A stretch of DNA of 64,000 bases from DASCQC01 sp036012865 (GTDB lineage Bacteria > Pseudomonadota > Gammaproteobacteria > Comchoanobacterales > Comchoanobacteraceae). The DNA is taken from the NCBI GenBank assembly GCA_036012865.1, contig DASCQC010000029.1:1-64000 (forward strand). Direction: 5' to 3'. A model generated the notes under the pieces. The model ran no database searches, was not told where the DNA came from, and saw nothing but the letters and a program-made list of their open reading frames with translations. The first letter of the stretch is position 1, and each line of letters begins with the position of its first letter. Below, one piece after another: positions 47,119 to 55,205 of the stretch. The translations under genes were made by a program, and so were the position numbers.

Positions 47119-48474
47119 CTAGACAATGACAGAGAAGCCCAATACCCCTACTTTTATATTTTTGGTTGGAACAAATACATGAGGATTCTCATCATAGCTT
47201 CTCACCTGGTCACGATTGGATGAATGCTCTTGCAACACTGCATGCATGGTTATACGATCAGACAATTTATGAGCCATCCTAAAACCTTTTATGGTAGCTT
47301 TTGAGGCATCATTAAAAAATGATTTAGAGGTTGCATACTCTCCACTAAAACCAGTCTCTTGACCCATCAAATCAAAGGTATAACCCAACTCAAATGAGTT
47401 CATCTCAGCGGCTTTTTGACCATATCGGAAATACCTAGAGGTTGCATTAGTGAATTGTTGAGATTGATTCACAAAGTTATGCGGACTTAATTTAGCATAA
47501 GCATACGAGCCATCAAAACCCTTATACTTAAAGGCTGCTGAAGCACCCAAACCTCGTAGATGCCAACTACCACCATCAACAACCGACAAGTTATTATTGT
47601 AGTCATAATTTCTATAAAATGGCGCCCATGCTCGCGATGTATAACCCGCTCTTAAATCCAAATCAACATTCTGCAAAGACCCTTTCCAAGACGCAGAAAA
47701 CCCATGACTGTCATAGCGAGGATAGACAGGAGATCCGTCAGGAACATTCATGGTTCGCTGATCACTCTGAGATACATATTCAGTAGACATCGATAATCCC
47801 TTGATATATTCAGCAGTGGTGTATTGAACACGAAATTGATGATGGTTTAGCTCATAAGATCCAAAATCATAACCTATCGAATTGGCTAAAGATTGAGCAG
47901 CTGGTGACGCAGCATAAACATTACTAATATCTGCCCTGCTATAAGAAGTTGTAGCAAATGTAGCCTTGGTAGATTCACTCGTCCCAGTGGGAGCTTTACC
48001 CAGGTTTAAATGCCCCAACATTCCCATATTATCCGTAATTGAAACCTCTAAAACATCTGAATGAACCATCTGCTCATACGGAGGGTACACAACTAGCGCA
48101 TCTCCATTTTGAGTAATATTTTTATGGTAATAGATGTTGTCTGCATCGTATGAAGAAAAGCTGTTATAATTGGATGACACCCTAGCTTTTGCCATGAGAT
48201 CGTATCGACTAAAGCTAGTCTTTGCTGTCAATTGGATATGGGAAAGATCTTCATCAACTCCCATTTGACCCACCATCATATTCGCATTGTCTCGACCATC
48301 TTTCCCATTATCAACTTTACGCACTGCAGCATTAATCAACCCAGAAACAGTAACCTCTGATTGCTTGAATTTTGGGTGTTTATAAACACCTGCAGAAGCC
48401 ACTTCAACACTAAAAAGCCAAGGTGCAACTAACATAACAGAGCCCATCATCCCTGCCATAACCTTATGATTCAT
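47119..48474 (-). CDS. Porin-like outer-membrane protein 4 (subfamily B)
   Basis: About 451 residues (start at 48474, the second of two adjacent ATGs, with GAGGAG upstream). Signal peptide ends near ASA/GVY. The N-terminus MNHKVMAGMMGSVMLVAPWL shows kinship with subfamily A, while the mature protein is a distinct branch with many Tyr/Ser-rich segments. Strand repeats are VDLDLRAGYTSRAW and FELGYTFDLMGQETGFSGEY. It ends LGFSVIV without the normal terminal aromatic. Role inferred: porin or surface antigen. Confidence 0.8.
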   Translation of the reverse strand: MNHKVMAGMMGSVMLVAPWLFSVEVASAGVYKHPKFKQSEVTVSGLINAAVRKVDNGKDGRDNANMMVGQMGVDEDLSHIQLTAKTSFSRYDLMAKARVSSNYNSFSSYDADNIYYHKNITQNGDALVVYPPYEQMVHSDVLEVSITDNMGMLGHLNLGKAPTGTSESTKATFATTSYSRADISNVYAASPAAQSLANSIGYDFGSYELNHHQFRVQYTTAEYIKGLSMSTEYVSQSDQRTMNVPDGSPVYPRYDSHGFSASWKGSLQNVDLDLRAGYTSRAWAPFYRNYDYNNNLSVVDGGSWHLRGLGASAAFKYKGFDGSYAYAKLSPHNFVNQSQQFTNATSRYFRYGQKAAEMNSFELGYTFDLMGQETGFSGEYATSKSFFNDASKATIKGFRMAHKLSDRITMHAVLQEHSSNRDQVRSYDENPHVFVPTKNIKVGVLGFSVIV

Positions 48475-48507
48475 CAAAATCTCCTCACTATTCCTTTCGT
48501 TTAATAA

Positions 48508-48536
48508 AATCTACATCAAAAAGAAATAAAGAGCAA
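48508..48536 (-). promoter_or_regulatory. Promoter of porin 4
   Basis: TTGCTC (48531-48536) and TAGATT (48508-48513), 17 nt apart on the - strand, aligned with the promoter of porin 5. The leader lacks the subfamily A hairpin. Confidence 0.55.
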
Positions 48537-48596
48537 AAAAGATCATTATTCTCTTTATCAAAGCAAAAACACCCACACACTGATTATCTATATAGC

Positions 48597-48623
48597 AAAA
48601 GACCCGCATAATGCAGGTCTTTT
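48597..48623 (-). terminator. Rho-independent terminator of porin 5
   Basis: Same hairpin sequence as after porin 4, with AAAAGACC/GGTCTTTT outer and GCAT/ATGC inner stem. It is about 20 nt after the stop codon. Confidence 0.85.
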
Positions 48624-48642
48624 AATAAAAAACTCTTGAAAA

Positions 48643-49983
48643 CTATACAATGATAGAGAAGCCCAGGACCCCTACCCTTACATTTTTAGTCGGAATATAA
48701 TAATTCACATTAATAGCATCATAACCTTTAGAAGAATGTTCCTGTAACACTGCATGCATGGTTAAACGGTCAGTAAATTTATGAGCCACCCGAACCCCTT
48801 TAATCGTAGCTTTTGAAGCATCATTATAAAACGCCTTAGACGTTGCATATTCACCACTTAAGCCGGTTTCTTTACCCATAATAACATACGTATAACCCAA
48901 CTCAAAAGAGTTCATAACTGCAGGTTTTTGACCATATCGATAATTATAATAATATGCATTATAATTTACATCCACAACATTCACAAAGTTATGTGGACTT
49001 AATTTAGCATACGCATATGAGCCATCAATCCCATGATATTTAAAGGCCGCTGAAGCCCCTAAACCTCTTAGATGCCAATCTCCACCATTAATAGAAGATT
49101 TGTTTTGATTCTCGGTATAGCCCCTATAAAAAGGCTCCCATGCACGCGATGTATAACCTGCTCTTAAATCTAAATCAACACCCTGCAAAGATCCTTTCCA
49201 AGAACCTGAAACACCAAAACTGTCATAACGCGGAAAAACAACAAAACCCGCACCAAATATTGTTCGTTGATCACCTTGGGATACATATTCAGCAGATAAA
49301 GATAACCCTTTTATGTATTCAGCAGTCGTATATTGAACACGGAATTGATCACGATTTAGTTCATACGAACCAAAATTAATACCTATTGAATTTACTTGTT
49401 CATAAGTACCAAATGGTACAGCATACACATTACTTGTATCCGCTCTACGATAAGAGGTTGAAGCAAATGTAGCCTTGGTAGATTCACTTGTCCCTGTAGG
49501 CGCCTTACCTATACTTAATTGTCCTAAAACACCCATACTATCATCAATTGAAACTTCTAATATATCAGAATGAACTCTATAATTATAAGATGGGTATCGC
49601 TCTTCCCACTCCCCATTCAAAGTAAAGTACTTTTGTACAAAAGCATTGTCATCATCATATGAATAAAATCTATTAAAATCTGATGATACTCTAGCTTTTG
49701 CCGTTAAGTCATAACGACTAACTCTAGTCTTAGCTGTCAACTGAAGGTGCGAAAGATCTTTTTGGGATCCCATTTGTCCCACCATCACATTGGAATACTT
49801 TCGACCCGTTTTATTGTTATCAATTTTACGCACTGCAGCATTAATCAACCCAGAAACAGTAACCTCTGATTGCTTAAATTTTGGGTGTTTATAAACACCT
49901 GCAGAAGCCACTTCAACACTAAAAAGCCAAGGGGCAACTAAAATAACAGAGCCCATCATCCCTGCCATAACCTTATGATTCAT
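48643..49983 (-). CDS. Porin-like outer-membrane protein 5 (subfamily B)
   Basis: About 446 residues. Its first 45 residues are nearly the same as those of porin 4 (MNHKVMAGMMGSVILVAPWL), as are stretches such as GKAPTGTSESTKATF and RVQYTTAEYIKGLS. The predicted loops near 75-120 and 235-300 differ. It ends LGFSIIV. Together with porin 4 it forms a recent duplicate pair placed upstream of the three subfamily A genes. All five face the same way but have separate promoters and terminators. Confidence 0.8.
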   Translation of the reverse strand: MNHKVMAGMMGSVILVAPWLFSVEVASAGVYKHPKFKQSEVTVSGLINAAVRKIDNNKTGRKYSNVMVGQMGSQKDLSHLQLTAKTRVSRYDLTAKARVSSDFNRFYSYDDDNAFVQKYFTLNGEWEERYPSYNYRVHSDILEVSIDDSMGVLGQLSIGKAPTGTSESTKATFASTSYRRADTSNVYAVPFGTYEQVNSIGINFGSYELNRDQFRVQYTTAEYIKGLSLSAEYVSQGDQRTIFGAGFVVFPRYDSFGVSGSWKGSLQGVDLDLRAGYTSRAWEPFYRGYTENQNKSSINGGDWHLRGLGASAAFKYHGIDGSYAYAKLSPHNFVNVVDVNYNAYYYNYRYGQKPAVMNSFELGYTYVIMGKETGLSGEYATSKAFYNDASKATIKGVRVAHKFTDRLTMHAVLQEHSSKGYDAINVNYYIPTKNVRVGVLGFSIIV

Positions 49984-50030
49984 CAAAATCTCCTCACTAT
50001 TCCTTTCGTTTAATAAAATCTACAACATAA

Positions 50031-50059
50031 ATTCTACATCAAAAGGAAATTTAGATCAA
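50031..50059 (-). promoter_or_regulatory. Promoter of porin 5
   Basis: TTGATC (50054-50059) and TAGAAT (50031-50036), 17 nt apart on the - strand. The leader is about 20 nt longer than that of porin 4, with the downstream part shared. Confidence 0.65.
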
Positions 50060-50101
50060 AGAAAATCATTAACCTGTGACTGTCGGCCCCAAGAAAAAGA
50101 A

Positions 50102-50512
50102 TTACCTACCTGGAGGCTTCATAAAAGGCATGCTTGAAATATCAGGACTGGACGTGAATTTTTTATCCCCATACAAGGTTTGATGATTGGACATAATACT
50201 TTCCATGTCACCCACTGTTAGCGGCTTATCTTGTGATGCCTTAACCTCATACTCTCTGGCAACTTCGTCTAGAACCTTCTCCATTTCTTGATCTTTTGCA
50301 TTTTCAAACAAATGGACTACATTCGAATCCACGCCTTTATTTTTCAAATCAGCTACTGCTTGAGCTATGCGAGTACGCAACCCCTCTGGGTCCGTTATAA
50401 GATCTCCAGCTCCTTCAAATTCTTTGATAATTTCTTTATAACCATACCCCTCAGAGTCTGTATTATCTACACCTGATTGATTGGATAAATTATTTGTTTT
50501 TTTCTCTAACAC
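50102..50512 (-). CDS. Small acidic protein of unknown function
   Basis: 136 residues with no signal peptide or membrane helix. It is helical and charged in the middle (RTRIAQAVADLKNKGVDSNV, EMEKVLDEVAREYEVKASQD) with a Pro-ending tail (SSMPFMKPPGR). I do not recognise it. It overlaps the end of asd by 7 nt, so it is probably made from the same mRNA. No homologous neighbour in the window. Confidence 0.6.
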   Translation of the reverse strand: MLEKKTNNLSNQSGVDNTDSEGYGYKEIIKEFEGAGDLITDPEGLRTRIAQAVADLKNKGVDSNVVHLFENAKDQEMEKVLDEVAREYEVKASQDKPLTVGDMESIMSNHQTLYGDKKFTSSPDISSMPFMKPPGR

Positions 50513-51498
50513 TTTAGCTCCTCCTTATTAATTATAGGATATTTATCAGCTATTTGCAATGCATTATAAGCAGCTCCTCTTAAAATATTATCAGCAACCA
50601 CCCATAAATGCAAGCGGCACTCGTCATTCAGCGACTTTCTTAGCCTTCCAACAGCCGTTTTCGGTGTATTCACAATATCTTGAATATTCGGGTAATCCTC
50701 ACACAACTCTAAGTGAGATATGTTGGAAAATAACGATTTAACCTCCTCAAGATCAATAGGCTGGTGGGTATCAATACAAATAGACTCCGCATGCGTATAT
50801 ATCGTTGGAACTCTTACCGTTGTTACTTCAACCTCAAGAGACTTATCTCCCCAAATCTTTTGAGTCTCATGAATCATTTTCATCTCTTCCTCACAAAACC
50901 CATTCTCTGCCATTTTTCCAATGCTTGGAACCAATGAAAAGGCGGCATCGTTAGTTGCATAATTTTGATTGCTTAAACTCGCTTCAGTATTGTTAACCAA
51001 ACCCTCCATAGCTCTTTGACCGGCGCCTGAATAGGATTGATACGTTGAAACTGTAAGTCGCTTTATCCCCCAAATGTCTCGGATAGGGTTAAGGGCCAAT
51101 AACATCTGAATAGTCGAGCAATTAGGGTTGGCAATAATACGATGCTTCTCAAATAAATTATCCCTTCCATTAATCTCAGGAATGATTAAAGGAACTGAAG
51201 CATGCTGCCTGAAAGCTGAGGAGTTGTCCACCACCCAACACCCGGCATCAACCACTCTAGGAACCCACTTTCTTGAAACACTTGCCCCTGCGGAAAAAAA
51301 CACCCCCTCGATTAAACCCCAATCAACATCATCAATATTTTCAACCTTATAAGAATCATGATCAATCACAAGCGTCTTACCTTGAGAGCGAGCAGAAGCA
51401 ATGGCGACAAACTTCGCTGCAGGAAACAACCTTCGCCCCCACCTTAACAATTCCTGTCCAACTAACCCCGTAGCTCCAACCACACCAAAAGTTCTCAT
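50506..51498 (-). CDS. asd: Aspartate-semialdehyde dehydrogenase
   Basis: 330 residues. Reduces aspartyl phosphate to the semialdehyde that feeds lysine/diaminopimelate, threonine and methionine synthesis. Visible are the NADP loop VVGATGLVGQELLRWG, the nucleophile IIANPNCST (Cys127), SYSGAGQRAMEGL, and the C-terminal RLHLWVVADNILRGAAYNAL containing the substrate His-type region. It belongs to the Gram-positive/Pseudomonas-like branch rather than the E. coli one. It is divergent from the Smr gene. Confidence 0.93.
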   Translation of the reverse strand: MRTFGVVGATGLVGQELLRWGRRLFPAAKFVAIASARSQGKTLVIDHDSYKVENIDDVDWGLIEGVFFSAGASVSRKWVPRVVDAGCWVVDNSSAFRQHASVPLIIPEINGRDNLFEKHRIIANPNCSTIQMLLALNPIRDIWGIKRLTVSTYQSYSGAGQRAMEGLVNNTEASLSNQNYATNDAAFSLVPSIGKMAENGFCEEEMKMIHETQKIWGDKSLEVEVTTVRVPTIYTHAESICIDTHQPIDLEEVKSLFSNISHLELCEDYPNIQDIVNTPKTAVGRLRKSLNDECRLHLWVVADNILRGAAYNALQIADKYPIINKEELKC

Positions 51499-51571
51499 AC
51501 CACCTCTTGTAAAACACCTAGTGTATACCCCCTTAAAGCATCCATCAAGACTAGATCTTAGCCCATTGATT

Positions 51572-51580
51572 TGTTATAAT
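51572..51580 (+). promoter_or_regulatory. Extended -10 promoter for the Smr gene
   Basis: TGTTATAAT is a perfect extended -10 element (TGnTATAAT). The usual start site 7 nt later coincides with the A of the ATG at 51587. No good -35 box is seen. Confidence 0.6.
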
Positions 51581-51586
51581 AAAAAT

Positions 51587-52087
51587 ATGTCAAATGGCAA
51601 ACCACATAACACGGATGTCTTTTTGGAAACCATGAAAAAGACTCTCAACTACCCTGCGGCCACCCCTCCTTCCGTGCCGAAGGAAATTCCACAACTTAAC
51701 TTCCCCATTCACAACTGTCCGTACGGACCCGATGAAGCCATCTACCAACAAGGAAGCCTGCCGTCTAAATCGTTTCAAAAACTAAAACTTGGTAAACTCA
51801 ACCTCGAGGATACCTTAAACCTTAGAGGATTCACTCGTGAAGAATCCTTGCAACACCTTCAAAATTTCTTATACAACTCTTTCTACCAATCTCACCGAAC
51901 CGTCCTAATCATCCATGGCAAAGGCCATCACTCAAAAGGGCCTAATTGGATTAAAAACGATGTCCTTGTCAGCTTAAAAACTCACCCACTGGTCATCGCA
52001 TTAGCCTCTGCCCAACCCAAAGACGGTGGAGAAGGAAGTGTCTACGTTCGTTTAAAAAAACCCCATAAAACCGGAGATCAAATATGA
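51587..52087 (+). CDS. Smr-domain protein (SmrA/YdaL-like)
   Basis: 166 residues. The C-terminal Smr domain (about 85-165) shows the family pattern NLRGFTREESLQHLQNFL, TVLIIHGKGHHSKGP and SAQPKDGGEGSVYVRLK. Smr domains are nucleases acting on nucleic acid, including ribosome-rescue-linked mRNA cleavage. I start at 51587: the frame is open to 51401 but that part overlaps the divergent asd promoter region, and the extended -10 box sits just before 51587. The start has no Shine-Dalgarno sequence. It overlaps the next gene by 4 nt. Confidence 0.88.
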   Translation: MSNGKPHNTDVFLETMKKTLNYPAATPPSVPKEIPQLNFPIHNCPYGPDEAIYQQGSLPSKSFQKLKLGKLNLEDTLNLRGFTREESLQHLQNFLYNSFYQSHRTVLIIHGKGHHSKGPNWIKNDVLVSLKTHPLVIALASAQPKDGGEGSVYVRLKKPHKTGDQI

Positions 52088-52935
52088 CTCGCTGTTTAAT
52101 CATTGGCTGTGGCTATGTTGGCAACCACTTAGGAACCTTATTACTGAATGAGGGGTGCACCGTTTATGGCCTTAGAAGACAGGCCCATAAAATAGCTGAA
52201 AACATAACCCCCATCGGCATGGATTGGCTAGATATGACCGTTGACAAACTTCCAGAAGTAGATTTTATATTTTATCTACTCTCACCTGATTCAAGTGACG
52301 ACACAAACTATAAAAAAACCTATTTAGAAGGAACCAAACACCTCATTCATCTACTTAATACAAGTGAAAAACCTTGTCAGAAAATCATTTATGCCTCCAG
52401 CACCAAAGTCTATTCAATTCAAGATGGTAGCTGGGTAGATGAAGAAACCCCCATTAACCCCACCGAACCTAAAGCCAAGATTCTTTACGAGGCTGAAAAC
52501 ATCATAACATCTTCTGGCCATGACTTTAGCATTGCAAGACTAGGAGGCATCTATGGGCCCCACCGCCACTTTCTACTTAACCAAGTCATTAACGGGGAAG
52601 TTTCTATTAGAAAAGATCAAGCCTTCTCTAACCGCATTCATCAAGAAGATTGCGCACAAGCACTTAAGCACATGATGACCCTCACCTTCAACGAAGGTAT
52701 TTATAACGTTGTTGATCAAGAACCCGCAACACTTAACACCATCATAAGCTGGATCAGCAGTAAATCAGGCAAGCCCCTACCCCCACTTGAAGAGGCAAAC
52801 TCATCCATGGACTTACGCCTCACCAACAAACAGTGCAGCTGTCAAAGACTTCTTCACACTGGGTTTATCTTTAAATACCCCAACTTTAGGGACGGGTTTG
52901 GTGAAATTTTGAGAAAAGAATTTAACGTGCACTAG
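52084..52935 (+). CDS. NAD-dependent epimerase-like protein (YeeZ type)
   Basis: 283 residues, extended short-chain dehydrogenase fold. The N-terminal NAD loop is IIGCGYVGNHLGTLL. Further features are IIYASSTKVYS and FSIARLGGIYGPHR, then a C-terminal EEANSSMDLRLTNKQCSCQR region where YeeZ-like proteins have a shared block. The substrate is unknown. It is coupled to the Smr gene by a 4-nt overlap and overlaps the convergent acylase gene by 14 nt. Confidence 0.82.
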   Translation: MTRCLIIGCGYVGNHLGTLLLNEGCTVYGLRRQAHKIAENITPIGMDWLDMTVDKLPEVDFIFYLLSPDSSDDTNYKKTYLEGTKHLIHLLNTSEKPCQKIIYASSTKVYSIQDGSWVDEETPINPTEPKAKILYEAENIITSSGHDFSIARLGGIYGPHRHFLLNQVINGEVSIRKDQAFSNRIHQEDCAQALKHMMTLTFNEGIYNVVDQEPATLNTIISWISSKSGKPLPPLEEANSSMDLRLTNKQCSCQRLLHTGFIFKYPNFRDGFGEILRKEFNVH

Positions 52936-55204
52936 GCTTAATGGTGAGCTCATATTGAATGGGCTGATCAATGGAAAGATAGTTTCCATTAACCCAAGAA
53001 TCCAAAAACCGAAACGCGTACGGCTGATACGGGTTTTCAGTCTCACTTAAAGGTTGAATATATTCGAAATGATACCCCCTCTTCCCCATATCAACAATCA
53101 TTCGGTAGGACGAAATACTCAGAACAGAATTATCTTTTTGAAAAGTTGACCATTGAGCGCGATTAAGGGTAGCTCTTCCCCCAGGAACTGAAACTTTAAT
53201 GTGATAATCTTTCCCCATAAAAGGGATTTTTGAAAAAATCGGATGTTTAAATTCAACACGATGAACCTCTTTCCAAGCCGGAATGTTTTTATAATCCATC
53301 CCTCCCGCTAGAGAATTCATGGCTTGAGTCAAGGTGACATCTAAAAGATGGCCGCAAGAATGGTACCCCAACCCTTGACACTCCTTTTCATTCTGCAATA
53401 GGCTGACTATCCTCTGGATACGAAAATCATACAGAGCAGGAAACCCTCTACGCCAAGAGGCATCATAAGCAACATTAGTTATCTGGGTCAACCACGCCTG
53501 ATAAAGGCTTGGGTACTTGGCATCCAATTGACATTCGCCATCCCACTGACTAAACCAGTCCCAAACCTCCTTGTTTGCATGGGAACCATTGATTTTTGAT
53601 AAAGCAGGTTTTATCATAGCCCACTCCAGCTCCTTAACATCCAACTGCAAAGCTTTCAGCATATCGCTAGTCCATCGAGCTTTTCCAGGCAACATTTCAA
53701 GCATTCTTGAGGCCCTCAACTCATACCCTATAGCGCTAAGGTCATATCGATACTTATTTGAAATGGGTGAATTATTTGCATTGATCAAATACCCTGACAA
53801 AGGGTCTATTGCATGAGGCATGTACTGCCATTCAAGATTACCTGCTCGGTTAGACTCGTCACTTACTTGATGTTGAATCGTTTTTCTTTTAGGAATACGC
53901 CCGGATAAATGGTAACCCACATGCCCCTTATCATCTATAGCCAATAAATTTAAAGCAGGCGCAATAAACTTACTCATGGATTGAAAAGATTCCTTGATAG
54001 AGCTTGCAAAATTCATCCCTAACAAAGCTTCCGAACCAGTATCATCGTCACTATCCACCTCCCAATTTAAAGCCACAGGTTGATCATCAATATAGGCAAT
54101 AATAGGCCCATCATCAGACTGTTCAGAAATAAACTTAACAGGATCTTCCCCTTTGACCTCTATAATATGATGAACTTTTCGAATATTCCTTGGGTTGCTC
54201 ACTAACTCAGATTGATCAACAAAACTATAGGTAAAACTCCATGCTACGTGCTTGTTTCGACCAAACACCACCCCTGGCGCTCCTGGCAATGATGCTCCAC
54301 TAATTCTATGTTCCGAAAATTCCATATCAGCAGTATACCAGGTATCAGGAAAACTAGGGCTTAAATGAGGGTCTGCCATCATCAGGGAAGATTTATTGGC
54401 TGACCTTTTAGGCCCGACCACAACAGCATTTGACGCTCCCGACTCCCAAAGCTTACTCAAGTCTAAATCCGTAGATATTGTATTAATTTTTTTATGTTTA
54501 GCATAGTTCTTGACCAAAGCCTTATGAAGCATAGGAAGCCCTTGACGCCTACCTTCTTGACTAGAAACTGTTGAGTTTTGTTGCAACGTTGGGTACCATT
54601 TATCCCACTGATCATCATCCCAGAAACCCGAACCCAACTTAAGTCGCCACTCTTTATTTCCTAATGCGAAACCGATTAACTTTCCCATCACCAAGGAATC
54701 CTCAACCGCCCAAGGTTCAACTTTACTAACCAACAGGTTTAAAGGCAATGAATAACGACCAGAAGCAATAACCTCATTCACACCATCTGCGTAAGCCTGC
54801 AGCTTTTTTCTTGAAGATTCTGACAATAGTTCTGTACTTTTTTTTGCAGCAGGATAAAGACCCAAAATCCTCATTTGCTTATCCACACCTAAAACTTTAG
54901 GCCCTAGCACCTGACTTAGTCTACCTTGCGCAAATCGGCGATTAAACTCCATTTGAGCCAAGCGATCCTGAGCATGGACAAAACCCTGAGCCCAAAAAAC
55001 ATCTTCATCATTATTAGCCTGAATATGAGGAACCCCAAAAGAATCTCGACGAATGATTACCTCGTCAGAAACAGTATTAAACTTCAAATTACCCGACAAA
55101 ACAGCCCTGTGATTCATCTGAAAAATCTTCCAGCCAAAGGTAACTAGCAAAACACCGGAAACAGCAAAAGTTACAAAAACCTTACTTATTTTTTTAATCA
55201 ACAA
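52922..55204 (-). CDS. Penicillin/AHL acylase-family Ntn hydrolase 1
   Basis: 760 residues. It has an N-terminal membrane anchor or signal (about 7-25). A precursor alpha chain follows with RDSFGVPHIQANNDEDVFWA and QGFVHAQDRLAQMEFNRR, then a linker ending at WESGASN, where Ser258 should become the N-terminal nucleophile after self-cleavage. The beta chain has LMMADPHLS and LPGAPGVVFGRNKHVAWS. The family cleaves amide bonds in penicillins, acyl-homoserine lactones or lipopeptides; the substrate here is open. It lies 1 nt downstream of its paralogue. Confidence 0.9.
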   Translation of the reverse strand: MLIKKISKVFVTFAVSGVLLVTFGWKIFQMNHRAVLSGNLKFNTVSDEVIIRRDSFGVPHIQANNDEDVFWAQGFVHAQDRLAQMEFNRRFAQGRLSQVLGPKVLGVDKQMRILGLYPAAKKSTELLSESSRKKLQAYADGVNEVIASGRYSLPLNLLVSKVEPWAVEDSLVMGKLIGFALGNKEWRLKLGSGFWDDDQWDKWYPTLQQNSTVSSQEGRRQGLPMLHKALVKNYAKHKKINTISTDLDLSKLWESGASNAVVVGPKRSANKSSLMMADPHLSPSFPDTWYTADMEFSEHRISGASLPGAPGVVFGRNKHVAWSFTYSFVDQSELVSNPRNIRKVHHIIEVKGEDPVKFISEQSDDGPIIAYIDDQPVALNWEVDSDDDTGSEALLGMNFASSIKESFQSMSKFIAPALNLLAIDDKGHVGYHLSGRIPKRKTIQHQVSDESNRAGNLEWQYMPHAIDPLSGYLINANNSPISNKYRYDLSAIGYELRASRMLEMLPGKARWTSDMLKALQLDVKELEWAMIKPALSKINGSHANKEVWDWFSQWDGECQLDAKYPSLYQAWLTQITNVAYDASWRRGFPALYDFRIQRIVSLLQNEKECQGLGYHSCGHLLDVTLTQAMNSLAGGMDYKNIPAWKEVHRVEFKHPIFSKIPFMGKDYHIKVSVPGGRATLNRAQWSTFQKDNSVLSISSYRMIVDMGKRGYHFEYIQPLSETENPYQPYAFRFLDSWVNGNYLSIDQPIQYELTIKPSAR

Positions 55205-55205
55205 T

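Noticed and set aside
42642..48623. Recurring short palindromes that could look like a CRISPR or REP array
   Set aside because: Spacing is gene-length and each copy sits 20-25 nt after a porin stop with a T-run; these are terminators.
51401..51586. Extended N-terminus for the Smr protein
   Set aside because: It overlaps asd on the other strand and the extended -10 box lies inside it; the sequence has no domain character.
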